Assembly: GCF_000282375.1 (NCBI RefSeq)
Contig: NZ_AKJK01000104.1
Coordinates: 1-64,000 of the forward strand
Origin: Pseudomonas sp. GM50
GTDB taxonomy: Bacteria > Pseudomonadota > Gammaproteobacteria > Pseudomonadales > Pseudomonadaceae
Reading direction: 5' to 3'
Length of the DNA: 64,000 nucleotides
The notes below the pieces were generated by a model, which worked only from the letters and a program-made list of their open reading frames with translations, made no database searches and was not told where the DNA came from. This document shows positions 53,521 to 62,650 of this stretch, in pieces. The first letter of the stretch is position 1. Every line of letters begins with the position of its first letter. The position numbers and the translations under genes were made by a program.

Positions 53521-54867
53521 CTACTTAAAGGCGTAAGTGTAGTTCACGTACAAACGGGTCTGATCATAATCGATGCCGCCCTGAGTATTCGGCACTTCAG
53601 TTCGGAAGTTACCTCGACGCAGAGAAAAAGCAAGATTCTTGAGCGGGCCGCTTTGTAAAACATAGTCTAAGCGCATGTCTCTCTCCCACTCGCTATACTC
53701 CTTGCCACTCCCCTTTGCATCCTTGATGTCATCTCCCCTGAGGTACACCAAAGACGCCTTTAGTCCCGGCACTCCAGCGCCAGCAAAATCATATGAATAC
53801 TGGCCAAATGTTGTGTTTTCCCCTGCCCGCACAAACGCATTGATTAATGAGTCAGTGAACAGGTAGACACTGGCACCTCCTTCTCCCTCCAAGCTGCCGT
53901 TCCCACCCCGGACATTTCCGCTACTAATATAAACCATTGCCCCATCATCACTTACCCTCTGATGACCTAACATCAAAGCGTGGGAGCCTAGAGAATATGT
54001 GAACATTGCCGACCATGTCTTGTTGTCGACTTTACCTGGAGTATCGGCGTATCCCCCAGCGTTATTGAACAAATACCCGCCCGAGCCATTTTTTCCATCC
54101 GAGTCACTCTTAAAATATCTTAGATCTGACTTTAGAGATTGATTCTCGGCAATATTGAAAACGTGCACCAGACCAAAGAAATCTTGCGAGTAATAGTTTT
54201 CCAAATTGGAGTGATAATACTGCAGAAGCAGATCCGCTCTCGGCTTCCAATCGCCTCCCACGAAAGTAAAGTCATTCGAACCTTTACTGCCGCCACTGAC
54301 AGCAAGCCCCGAATAGTTACTGGAAGCTCGACTGGCACCTTGCGTAAGCTTACCCCCAGTCAATGTCAATCCATCCCATTCCTTGGACGTTAGCATTCCA
54401 CCCTCGAAATTTTGAGGCATAACTCTGGAATCGTTGGCGACCAGGATCGGTAGATTCGGAGCGATTGCCGTCCCTACTGCAAGCTCAGACTTAGAGTATT
54501 TGGCTTTGACATTCCCGCCGGCGCGCGTCCAACTAGACACAGGCGAACCGTCCGAATCCACGGGAGTTACCGTGTTGACGGTCGCCGGAGACTGGTGATC
54601 TATACCACCGCCAAGACTTAAGCCCAAGAGCCCTTGGACATCCAACCCAAAGCCTACTGTGCCTTGCGTAAACCCCGACACGAAATCAACTCTCGCTCCT
54701 TGGGCAGTTTGCCGCTGATCGGCGCCTCCAGTTTCTCTATTATCATTTTCGAAATACAAAGTCCGCAACCCGACTGAAGACTTTGAATCCTCAAGAAACC
54801 CCGCCGCCAAACAATTCAAGCTCAGCAGAGAGATGGATGCAGCCACAACGACCTGATTACTTTTCAT
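53521..54867 (-). CDS. OprD-family porin of the CoA-dependent cluster
   Basis: 448-residue outer-membrane channel. The signal peptide MKSNQVVVAASISLLSLNCL ends near AAG, and the mature protein begins GFLEDSKSSVGLRTLYFEND, which is OprD-typical. GFTQGTVGFGVDVQGLLGLS is the conserved strand pair. It ends in YTYAFK. I start at 54867 (AAGGGG upstream); the longer frame adds a non-signal leader. Last gene of the leftward operon, presumably admitting its substrate. Confidence 0.93.
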   Translation of the reverse strand: MKSNQVVVAASISLLSLNCLAAGFLEDSKSSVGLRTLYFENDNRETGGADQRQTAQGARVDFVSGFTQGTVGFGLDVQGLLGLSLGGGIDHQSPATVNTVTPVDSDGSPVSSWTRAGGNVKAKYSKSELAVGTAIAPNLPILVANDSRVMPQNFEGGMLTSKEWDGLTLTGGKLTQGASRASSNYSGLAVSGGSKGSNDFTFVGGDWKPRADLLLQYYHSNLENYYSQDFFGLVHVFNIAENQSLKSDLRYFKSDSDGKNGSGGYLFNNAGGYADTPGKVDNKTWSAMFTYSLGSHALMLGHQRVSDDGAMVYISSGNVRGGNGSLEGEGGASVYLFTDSLINAFVRAGENTTFGQYSYDFAGAGVPGLKASLVYLRGDDIKDAKGSGKEYSEWERDMRLDYVLQSGPLKNLAFSLRRGNFRTEVPNTQGGIDYDQTRLYVNYTYAFK

Positions 54868-55008
54868 TCGTGAAGCCCCTTGACCATTATTTTTGTTTTC
54901 AGGCGACTCTAGTTTGACTATTGCGCGCACAGGTATACGCCATCGCAATAGCCAAACTATTGAATTAACAATTAAAAGATAGCGTTATTAAACTATGTGA
55001 ACAGCCTA

Positions 55009-55779
55009 TTAGTGGATGTGACTACCACCATTGACATCTAATGTTGTCCCCGTGATATAGGAGGAAAAGTCAGAAGCGAGGAATAGGCAGGCGCCGGCGA
55101 TATCCTCAGCATGCCCTGCACGCTGCAAGGGAATGGCCGAGACTATCTCCTTATATTTTTCCGGGCTCATGCCATCAATCATCCCTGTTTCGGTCATTGA
55201 TGGGCACACGATATTCGCCCTAATACCGTCAACTCCAAACTCCCTCGCAATCGTTTTGGTAAGACTGATGACTCCCCCCTTAGAGGCCGCGTAGTGAGCG
55301 CCACCCACCAGGCCACCGCCACGCTGAGCGGCAACAGAGGCGACATTCACTATCGAGCCGAAGCCTTGAGGTTTCATAACTCGCAATGTCTCTTTAGCAA
55401 GATTGAAAGCGCCCTTCAGATTCACACTGATCATCCGGTCAAAGTCGGATTCGTTTATGGACAGCACTGAAAGCGATTGCACGATCCCCGCACAGTTAAC
55501 CAAAGCATCAACTTTACCAAACTGACTAGCTACACTGTCCAAAAGATCAGCACACTCAGCCGAACTAGAGATATCGCACTTACGCCCAATCAAAACACTG
55601 TCAATCCCATACTTTTCATCAATGGAATGCTTGATGGTAGATGCGACATCGTCATTCATCGCCAAATCGACTGCCACAACGATTGCGCCCTGACTTGCGA
55701 AAAGGCCGGCAGCCGCGTAGCCAATCCCTCGTAAAGACGCGGCTCCGACGATTACACATACCTTATCTTTAAGGATCAT
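55009..55779 (-). CDS. Short-chain dehydrogenase/reductase (FabG-like)
   Basis: 256-residue classical SDR. It has IVGAASLRGIGYAAAGLFAS, NCAGIVQSLSVL, the YAASKGGVISLTKTIAREFG active site and the C-terminal SSYITGTTLDVNGG. Likely a 3-oxoacyl or hydroxy-acid dehydrogenase in the surrounding pathway. 38 bases separate it from the transporter gene. Confidence 0.9.
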   Translation of the reverse strand: MILKDKVCVIVGAASLRGIGYAAAGLFASQGAIVVAVDLAMNDDVASTIKHSIDEKYGIDSVLIGRKCDISSSAECADLLDSVASQFGKVDALVNCAGIVQSLSVLSINESDFDRMISVNLKGAFNLAKETLRVMKPQGFGSIVNVASVAAQRGGGLVGGAHYAASKGGVISLTKTIAREFGVDGIRANIVCPSMTETGMIDGMSPEKYKEIVSAIPLQRAGHAEDIAGACLFLASDFSSYITGTTLDVNGGSHIH

Positions 55780-55817
55780 GATTGAAGCTCCACTAAGTAA
55801 ATTATTGTTAAACAGAA

Positions 55818-57131
55818 CTATCGGGACATTTCAAGATGGCGAGTTTCCGGGCTGCAGATAATCGCAACGAGTGCCAGACAGATGATCACCCCGCAGAAAA
55901 TAGTCACGGGTAACGTCGACCCACCACCGTTTTGTAGCAACCAGGCTACAAGGAAAGGTGTCGGGCCGCCGGCTACTAAATTTGCGCCTGTATAGGCAGC
56001 TGCAGATCCAGAGTAACGAACCTTTGTAGGAAACGGTTCGGCGAAGAAAGCAGGTTGCACGCCCGACTGGATTTGCAGGAAACCTACAAACATTGCCATA
56101 GCGGCAAAAATCACGTACCAGTTCTTCGTATCCAGCATTGAGAAATAGAACATAGAAACGATCAACATCAGGACTGACGAGATCAACATGATGGGCTTAC
56201 GACCGAACTTATCGCTCAATGCTCCCCCAGAAATCACCATAACAACGGCTAACAGGTTTGCACCAGCCAAGCACAAAAAGGCGCTCTGACTGTCCATGCC
56301 TAAATTTTTAGTCAAGTAGCTGAGTGAGAAAACGGTAATAACATAGAAGCATGCAGTTGGTGCACACCAGATAATCAAAAGTCGCAGGATGGTTTTTGGA
56401 TATTGTTTGAAAACATCGAATGCAGAAACCTTTTCAGTAACACCCTGACTCTGAGCTTTCTGAAAGGCTGGTGTTTCCGTAACACGCATACGAATGTAGA
56501 CGCCGACGATAACCAGGAGAAAACTCATCCAAAACGGGATACGCCAGCCCCAAGACTCAAATTCGACAATACCCATTACAGCGATAAGAGCGAACATCAT
56601 CCCGTTGGCGCAGGCTGAGCTGAATGATGATCCTATATTAATGAACGACCCATAGAGGCCCCGCTTCGACTTCGGAGCATGTTCCATCGTCATCAACTGC
56701 GCCCCGGTGGCCTCACCTCCCAAAGCAAAGCCTTGGAAGAAACGTAAAGCCACCAGAAAAATTGGAGCAGCTATTCCTATCGTTTGATAAGTAGGAAGAC
56801 ATCCTATTAAGAATGAAGCACCACCCATCAGGCACAATGTATAGAGCAAAATATTCTTGCGGCCGATTTTATCTCCGAGCATTCCAAAGAAAATCCCGCC
56901 CAAAGGTCGAGCGAAGAAGCCAATACCAAATGTAATGAAGGCTGCTAGGATCCCCATATTAGGATCCATTGCAGAGAAGAACAGCTTAGGAAAAATTGTC
57001 GCAGCAACAGCACCATATGCTGCAAAGTCAATCCACTCCAACGCCGCACCGACTGAACTGGCTATCGTAGCCCTTACAGCCATAGAACTTTCCGGCCTGG
57101 TTTCAACTTGATCCAACGTAGCCTCTTTCAT
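55818..57131 (-). CDS. MFS metabolite:H+ symporter (MHS family)
   Basis: 437-residue inner-membrane transporter with 12 helices. ATIASSVGAALEWIDFAAYG, then GFFARPLGGIFFGMLGDKIG and RFFQGFALGGEATGAQLMTM are the signatures of the MHS group (dicarboxylate, shikimate, alpha-ketoglutarate and betaine importers). Its place in the catabolic operon suggests uptake of a carboxylic-acid substrate. Confidence 0.92.
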   Translation of the reverse strand: MKEATLDQVETRPESSMAVRATIASSVGAALEWIDFAAYGAVAATIFPKLFFSAMDPNMGILAAFITFGIGFFARPLGGIFFGMLGDKIGRKNILLYTLCLMGGASFLIGCLPTYQTIGIAAPIFLVALRFFQGFALGGEATGAQLMTMEHAPKSKRGLYGSFINIGSSFSSACANGMMFALIAVMGIVEFESWGWRIPFWMSFLLVIVGVYIRMRVTETPAFQKAQSQGVTEKVSAFDVFKQYPKTILRLLIIWCAPTACFYVITVFSLSYLTKNLGMDSQSAFLCLAGANLLAVVMVISGGALSDKFGRKPIMLISSVLMLIVSMFYFSMLDTKNWYVIFAAMAMFVGFLQIQSGVQPAFFAEPFPTKVRYSGSAAAYTGANLVAGGPTPFLVAWLLQNGGGSTLPVTIFCGVIICLALVAIICSPETRHLEMSR

Positions 57132-57273
57132 AAAAACCTCTTGTAATTATTTTTCGTTTTTACAGTATTTCGCTTATAACTTTGCACGAAAGCCAGGCTG
57201 TACAGAGCCTGTGAAATTCACACTCCTCCAGCTCCATTAATTCCCTTTAAAACACCTTCACATTTGCAACGGT

Positions 57274-58812
57274 TCAAATAACTCTTTCAGCATGCCTCAG
57301 CGGAATGTTCAACATTGCTCGTCTAGCAAGCCAGGGAGATGGTCGATAACGGGGATCGCCAAGCCCTTGCTGGATATTGCTCAAAATCTCCAGAATGACC
57401 TTTGGCCCGAAATGATCTCCAAGCTCGAATGGGCCCATCGGATAGCCGAGCCCAAGCTCTACAGCGAGGTCAATGTCCGAGGGAGAGGCAATATCCTGCT
57501 GAGCAATGTCGCACCCGACATTCACAATCAGCGCTACGATGCGTTGAGCCACAAATCCTGTTGAATCATTGATCACTGTGACCGGTGACTCATCATGAGC
57601 AAAAAGCGCATGAGCCTCGTTCCTCGCTGACCGATGAGTCGCCGGCGTGGTCATCAGAGTTCGCCGTCGTCCTTGCTTAAAAGGAAACAAAGCGTCCACG
57701 GCGATAACACGACTCGCGTCCAATGCCTCCGCTACGGCAGAGGTGGTGGCATCAGAACCAAACGGTGTAACGACGATGAGTGAACCAGGCCCAGGCCGCT
57801 GTCCGTCATCGCTCTCTATTCCTGCGCTCTCAACAAGGGCGCGTACTTGAGCCGCAGCCTCAGGATATCGATTACTGACCCATACAGTGCGTGGCAACAC
57901 CGAGGGGGCCGGCTGATCATCAGAAACTACCTGCCTACCCTCTTCATAGCTGTAGAAGCCTCTACCACTTTTACGTCCGAGCAGTCCTCCAGCGAGCCTG
58001 ACCCGGGCAATGGGCGATGGACGGAAACGAGGTTCCTCGTAAAACTGGTGGTAGATCGATTCCATCACCGGCTGAGAGACATCGAGCGCTGTGAGGTCAA
58101 GTAACTCAAACGGCCCCAGCTTGAACCCAGCTTGTTGGCGCATGATCGCATCAACCTGCTCACAGGTAGCCACGCCCTCGCCCAATATCTTCAGCCCTTC
58201 CGTATTCATCGCTCTCCCGGCATGGTTCACGATGAATCCAGGCATGTCCTTTGCTCGCACCGGCGTGTGGCCGAGACGTCGAGCAAAAGCGATGAGATCG
58301 CTGGATACAGCTGGATCGGTATGCACTCCATCGATGATCTCAACTACCTTCATCAACGGCACGGGGTTGAAAAAGTGAAACCCCACGACCCTAGCTGGAT
58401 AGGCGCAAGCACTGGCTATCTCGGTGATGGACAGAGATGAGGTGTTTGTAGCCAAAATGCAGGCTTCAGACACAACCTTTTCCAGGTTCTGAAAAATCTC
58501 CTGCTTTACATTGATGCGTTCCACCACAGCTTCGACGACAAGGTCACAGTCAGCCAACTCAGCAATCGAAGTCGATTGGCACAAGCATGACTTGGCAATC
58601 ACCGCGTGTTCCGCATCCAACTTGCCCTTGTTAGTGAGCTTGTCGAGCATCAAGCACACCTGGTCGTAGGCTGCCTGCACCGTCTCAGAATTGGTATCGA
58701 ACATCAGTACCTTGACGCCTGCCAGCACCCCAATCTGGGCAATGCCTCGCCCCATTGCGCCGGCACCGACAATACCCATTGTTCTGATGTTTTCTGCCCG
58801 TGATTCGTTCAT
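57274..58812 (-). CDS. 3-hydroxyacyl-CoA dehydrogenase (two-domain, PaaH-like)
   Basis: 512-residue NAD-dependent dehydrogenase of 3-hydroxyacyl-CoA. The N-terminal Rossmann motif is MGIVGAGAMGRGIAQIGVLA. The catalytic His146 and Glu158 lie in FHFFNPVPLMKVVEI. The C-terminal domain is repeated (GPFELLDLTALDVSQPVMES and GPFELGDHFGPKVILEILSN), the layout of 3-hydroxyadipyl- and 3-hydroxybutyryl-CoA dehydrogenases around 500 residues long. GAAGGTGAAG precedes the ATG. Confidence 0.92.
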   Translation of the reverse strand: MNESRAENIRTMGIVGAGAMGRGIAQIGVLAGVKVLMFDTNSETVQAAYDQVCLMLDKLTNKGKLDAEHAVIAKSCLCQSTSIAELADCDLVVEAVVERINVKQEIFQNLEKVVSEACILATNTSSLSITEIASACAYPARVVGFHFFNPVPLMKVVEIIDGVHTDPAVSSDLIAFARRLGHTPVRAKDMPGFIVNHAGRAMNTEGLKILGEGVATCEQVDAIMRQQAGFKLGPFELLDLTALDVSQPVMESIYHQFYEEPRFRPSPIARVRLAGGLLGRKSGRGFYSYEEGRQVVSDDQPAPSVLPRTVWVSNRYPEAAAQVRALVESAGIESDDGQRPGPGSLIVVTPFGSDATTSAVAEALDASRVIAVDALFPFKQGRRRTLMTTPATHRSARNEAHALFAHDESPVTVINDSTGFVAQRIVALIVNVGCDIAQQDIASPSDIDLAVELGLGYPMGPFELGDHFGPKVILEILSNIQQGLGDPRYRPSPWLARRAMLNIPLRHAERVI

Positions 58813-58848
58813 TGCTTCACCTTCACGTCTTGTTGTTTTCGGTACCCG

Positions 58849-60057
58849 CTAAACCCTTTGAGCTACCAAGGCCGCCCGGGTCGAGACCAGATCGTCGATA
58901 GCCTCAGAATCGAAGCCCAACTCCTCAAGCAGCTTTCTGGTCTCCCAACCCTTCGGCTGGCTTGGGGCACCGGCATCCAAGTAACTACCGTTGAAGCTGA
59001 TCGTGGAACGTATGCAAGCAACCTTTCCTTCCGTGGGGTGGGTCTCATAGTCGATAAGTCCCACGGCCTGGAGATGAGGATCGTTAGGGAGCGTCTCGAG
59101 CGTGTGACAGGGTTTTGCTGCTAGGTCTGCAGTCCGAAAGTCGGCCAGCCATTGCGCTGTCGTCTTATCAAGCAGAGGCGCCCCTCGGATCTCAAACCAC
59201 TCCTTCACGTTTTCTGCACGCCCAGCGACCGAGGAGAACCGCGGATCACCAATAAGATCTGGTTTTCCAACCGTCTCTAAAAAGGCGATGACCTGAGCGT
59301 CGGTATTGACCGTAAATGAAATCCACCCATCGGCAGTCTGTACTGGCTTGTTGTGGGGGTTTAGGAGCCTCTGATCACCAGCGGGCCCAATAGGTGGATC
59401 AAAACTCTGTTGCGCCAAGTGCTCTTGCAGCACGAACGCGGACATGGTTTCGAACATAGGGATCTCCAGGCTAGCGCCCAGACCGGTTTCGCGGCGGTGA
59501 TAGAGTGCGGAGAGGATCGAACCTGCCGCTATCTCGCCTACGACATGGTCGCAGATCAGCATCGGGACATACCGTGGCACCCCATCACGTGCAAGCGAGA
59601 GACCAGTCATGCCTGTAGCCGCCTGGATAACACTGTCGTATGTCGGCTCACCTGCATAAGGGCCGTCGGTGCCGTACCCAGTAATCAGGCAGTAAATCTT
59701 TTCAGGGTACTGGCGCAGAATACTCTCTGAATCGATTCCGAGTTTGACCAGTGCCTGAGGCCGCATATTGGCAATGATCACATCAGCTGTTTCAACCAGC
59801 CTATCCATCACTTCACGTGCGCCGGCCTGTTTCAGGTTGAGACAAATATTGCGTTTACCGCGATTAAGATGAAGGTAGGTGCCTGAGTGTTGGCCGGTAG
59901 GTGAGGCACCACCCAACCCCCTCATCAGGTCGCCCTCTGGGCTCTCCACCTTAATGATCTCTGCCCCGTACTGCGCGAGCCGAGCAGAGCACGCCGGGCC
60001 GACGACAACACTGGTGAGATCCAGCACACGGATACCTTTAAGAGGCTTAATATTCAT
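58849..60057 (-). CDS. Class III (CaiB/BaiF) acyl-CoA transferase
   Basis: 402-residue family III CoA-transferase that moves CoA to an organic acid. It begins MNIKPLKGIRVLDLTSVVVG; the catalytic Asp170 is in LICDHVVGEIAAGSILSALY. Nucleotide-contact features such as NRGKRNICLNLK and TGYGTDGPYAGEP are present. It overlaps the hydratase gene by 11 bases and lies 36 bases before the dehydrogenase gene, so activation, hydration and oxidation are co-expressed. Confidence 0.93.
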   Translation of the reverse strand: MNIKPLKGIRVLDLTSVVVGPACSARLAQYGAEIIKVESPEGDLMRGLGGASPTGQHSGTYLHLNRGKRNICLNLKQAGAREVMDRLVETADVIIANMRPQALVKLGIDSESILRQYPEKIYCLITGYGTDGPYAGEPTYDSVIQAATGMTGLSLARDGVPRYVPMLICDHVVGEIAAGSILSALYHRRETGLGASLEIPMFETMSAFVLQEHLAQQSFDPPIGPAGDQRLLNPHNKPVQTADGWISFTVNTDAQVIAFLETVGKPDLIGDPRFSSVAGRAENVKEWFEIRGAPLLDKTTAQWLADFRTADLAAKPCHTLETLPNDPHLQAVGLIDYETHPTEGKVACIRSTISFNGSYLDAGAPSQPKGWETRKLLEELGFDSEAIDDLVSTRAALVAQRV

Positions 60058-60880
60058 AAGCTTCTACCTCCATTTCCGCTGCCATTTTTCCGTAGCTGTT
60101 GAACACCTTGATGTTCAGCACATCGCCTTGGCTGTCATCCGCGATGGTCAAGGAGCGGCCACTGAACAACGGCGCCGTGTACTTAATTTTCAGCTGCTTG
60201 GGCGTGACCTTAAGTTCGGTTCGCAAATACTCAGTCAGTAATAAGGTTGTCAGGCCCCCATTCACAACGAGATCTGGAAACCCTTCGACCTCCCGTGCAT
60301 AGGCCCTGTCGAGGTGGATTTTGTGCGAGTTGAACCCTAAGGCCGAGTATTGGAATAACAGCGTGTCGTCTGGGGTGATGGACTTCTGTCGGCTCAGCGT
60401 GATGGGCTCTGGCTCAGCTTCATACGAGGGCCGTTCGGAGCTCGCAGGCAACAAAAAGAACGTTTGGGTTTCGTTGATAGCTGGCTCTATCTCACCGACA
60501 ACGACCAATCGATGGTCAACGACGACGATAGCGATTTCGCCCGACCGAGTTGGTTTCCTTTCGAGGCTGGCTATCGAGCTATGTCGAGTGATATTGGCGC
60601 CAATGGGGATAACGCCATCAAAGGTCACAGTCCGTCCCGCCTGTAGCAAGCGAGGAAGCCCCAATTCTGGAAGCGGAATCCCGAGCCCTGGAAAGCCATC
60701 TCCACGCAACTGAGACCTAAGGGTATCCGCTCCTAGCAATGTGAAATGCCAACCACGAGGCAGAGCCGCACCTTCTACAAGTCCCTCAGAAGGCAGATCC
60801 AGCATTGCAGCCACACGCCGTGCGTTGCTAATGGAGCAGGTTTCGAGTCGACCTGGTGCCGAGTTGAATTGTTCACGCAT
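60047..60880 (-). CDS. MaoC/FAS1-like acyl-CoA hydratase (mesaconyl-CoA hydratase group)
   Basis: 277-residue double hot-dog hydratase of the HTD2/mesaconyl-CoA hydratase type. The first half binds substrate (VEGAALPRGWHFTLLGADTL). The second half holds the catalytic stretch FQYSALGFNSHKIHLDRAYA (Asp/His-type hydratase motif region). Known relatives hydrate mesaconyl-, itaconyl- or 3-methylmaleyl-type CoA esters. GAGGAGG precedes the ATG. First gene of the leftward operon and divergent from the VOC gene. Confidence 0.85.
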   Translation of the reverse strand: MREQFNSAPGRLETCSISNARRVAAMLDLPSEGLVEGAALPRGWHFTLLGADTLRSQLRGDGFPGLGIPLPELGLPRLLQAGRTVTFDGVIPIGANITRHSSIASLERKPTRSGEIAIVVVDHRLVVVGEIEPAINETQTFFLLPASSERPSYEAEPEPITLSRQKSITPDDTLLFQYSALGFNSHKIHLDRAYAREVEGFPDLVVNGGLTTLLLTEYLRTELKVTPKQLKIKYTAPLFSGRSLTIADDSQGDVLNIKVFNSYGKMAAEMEVEAYEY

Positions 60881-61188
60881 GGAGTTTTCCTCCTCTACCT
60901 AGCGATCGCAAATAACGATGCGCTGGTGAAATTGTTGTTGTGTATGCGCATCCTATCACGCGAAATGCGGAGGATGTAAAACACATTCGACAACAAAATT
61001 TCATTGCTGCATCTATTATTTCATATCTGAATCTGTTTAATATGAGCCCGTCGGCAGCCACTGGCCCACCTCTCAAGGAGGTATCAAGGCTGTCAGCAGA
61101 GCCATAGCCCTCCCGCAGATGCCCTACTGGCGCGGGATGTACCAAGGCATGAGCCCCTTACTTCCAAATACAATTCGAAGGATCAGCC
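60881..61188. promoter_or_regulatory. Divergent promoter region of the CoA cluster and VOC gene
   Basis: A 308-base AT-rich gap with no gene. TGAAATTGTTGTTGT (60927-60941) and ACAACAAAATTTCA (60990-61003) are inverted near-copies about 48 bases apart, candidate sites for the IclR regulator. The 5' half close to the hydratase ATG holds its strong ribosome site. Confidence 0.45.
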
Positions 61189-61608
61189 ATGAAATTTCAT
61201 TTCCATCACATGAACCTCTGCTCGGAAAACGTCGGTCGCCTTTCGTCGTTTTACCGTTCCATTTTCGACCTCGATCGCATCGAGGATGAAGAGCACGTGC
61301 GTTGCAACACCGATACGGCCCATGGCTACAGTGCGGAAGTCGATTTCGTGACTGACGGGGCTGTTGAGTTCCACCTGGCGACCAAGGACATCGACCTCAG
61401 CTTCCGCATGAACCAGGCAATCAACCCTCTGCACAGCGGCCATTTCTGTTTCCGAACGGACGATATCGAAGGCTTCAAAAAACGCCTGGAAGAGCTGAAG
61501 ATTCCGTATGCGGACTATGGTGTTTGGGCCATGGCGAACTGGTACCAGATCTTCTTGCAAGACCCGGATGGCAACATCATTGAGGTTCATCAGCCCATCC
61601 AGAAATGA
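61189..61608 (+). CDS. VOC-superfamily (glyoxalase/extradiol-type) protein
   Basis: 139-residue vicinal-oxygen-chelate protein with two beta-alpha-beta-beta-beta modules. Possible metal ligands are His in HFHHMNLCSENVG, Glu in GAVEFHLATKDID, His in SGHFCFRTDD and Glu in DPDGNIIEVHQP. Could be a glyoxalase, epimerase (methylmalonyl-CoA epimerase fold) or dioxygenase. GAAGGA precedes the ATG. It is divergent from the CoA operon and may belong to the same pathway. Confidence 0.85.
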   Translation: MKFHFHHMNLCSENVGRLSSFYRSIFDLDRIEDEEHVRCNTDTAHGYSAEVDFVTDGAVEFHLATKDIDLSFRMNQAINPLHSGHFCFRTDDIEGFKKRLEELKIPYADYGVWAMANWYQIFLQDPDGNIIEVHQPIQK

Positions 61609-61996
61609 GCCGTTGAACTGCATATTGATTTTGAAGTAGCTCTTTGCGCCCTGGTTTCGAACGGGCGCTTAGAGCGCAACGGCAGTCTTATCTCCTATTT
61701 AATCGCCTTAGGCGTGTCTCGCCTTCGCCGAGCCCTCTCAGCAGTTCAATTTCGCTAGAACCCCGGCCGCTTCGGGGCATAGATCGGCGCCCGCCCTTAC
61801 CTCCAAAAAGATCCTTGCCCACATGAAGTTGAACCATGTCGGTGTTGAGGAGCTTTCGTAAAACAGCGTGAACACCCCAGAGACCATCAAATTGATCGGA
61901 TCGACTTCTAATTTGATTGGATCAGATAACATCCCACACGCCACCTTCCCCTAATATCTCCCGCCTCACCATCAACGCATGTCGTGGAGCAATCAA
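61609..61996. other. Gap before the YbhB-like gene
   Basis: No gene is supported. It contains the direct repeat at 61889-61925 (listed separately). A 68-codon minus-strand frame (61738-61944) has no recognisable family. Confidence 0.4.
61889..61925 (+). repeat. Tandem operator-like direct repeat
   Basis: AAATTGATCGGATCGA (61889-61904) and AATTTGATTGGATCAG (61910-61925) match at 12 of 16 positions and are 21 bases apart, two helical turns. They lie about 70-110 bases before the YbhB-like gene, a position and spacing typical of an AraC-type activator site; the AraC gene is next downstream. Confidence 0.45.
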
Positions 61997-62632
61997 ATGC
62001 AGATATCCAGTCAAAGCTTCCTTAACGGCGGGTACATTCCAGGGGAGTTCTCATTCGCGATTCCAAACGCCACTTCACGTATCGAGCTATCAACGAACAA
62101 AAATCCTCACCTCGCGTGGAGTGATGTTCCAGAAGGGACAAACTCTTTTGTGGTGATCTGTCATGACACCGACGTACCGAGCCAAGGGGACGACGTGAAT
62201 CAAGAGGGGCGAGAGATTGCGGCTACCTTGCCTCGTATCGACTTCTTCCACTGGCTTCTGTTAGACATTCCGGTTGGCGTCTCACAAATTCCTGCCGGCT
62301 CCCAAGCAAGTGGCGTCCAACCACGAGGCAAAACCGGGCCATCCGCACCCGGAGGATGGCGTCATGGGATCAATGACTACACCGGCTGGTTCGCTAATGA
62401 TGAGCAAATGAGCGGCACTTACTTTGGTTACGATGGGCCTTGCCCGCCATGGAATGACAGCATCGTTCACCGCTATGTGTTCACCGTTTACGCACTTGCA
62501 TCGCAGACACTGAGCGTAGAAGGAGAGCTTTCGGGAGCGAATGTTCAACTGGCGCTGAATAAGGCAGTGATCCTTGGCCGGGCGAGCCTGACTGGCCTCT
62601 ACACGTTAAACCCCACCCACCTGCGCGACTGA
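61997..62632 (+). CDS. YbhB/YbcL-family (PEBP/RKIP-like) protein
   Basis: 211-residue phosphatidylethanolamine-binding-like protein. It shows PHLAWSDVPEGTNSFVVICH, the ligand-pocket motif HDTDVPS, DFFHWLLLDIPVGVSQIPAG, YFGYDGPCPPWNDSIVHRYV and FTVYALASQTL. Bacterial members have no settled role. Start at 61997 as the family begins with MQISS; 61979 is an upstream in-frame alternative. It lies 18 bases before the AraC gene, so the two probably form one transcript. Confidence 0.92.
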   Translation: MQISSQSFLNGGYIPGEFSFAIPNATSRIELSTNKNPHLAWSDVPEGTNSFVVICHDTDVPSQGDDVNQEGREIAATLPRIDFFHWLLLDIPVGVSQIPAGSQASGVQPRGKTGPSAPGGWRHGINDYTGWFANDEQMSGTYFGYDGPCPPWNDSIVHRYVFTVYALASQTLSVEGELSGANVQLALNKAVILGRASLTGLYTLNPTHLRD

Positions 62633-62650
62633 GCGAGTAACCACTCAGAA

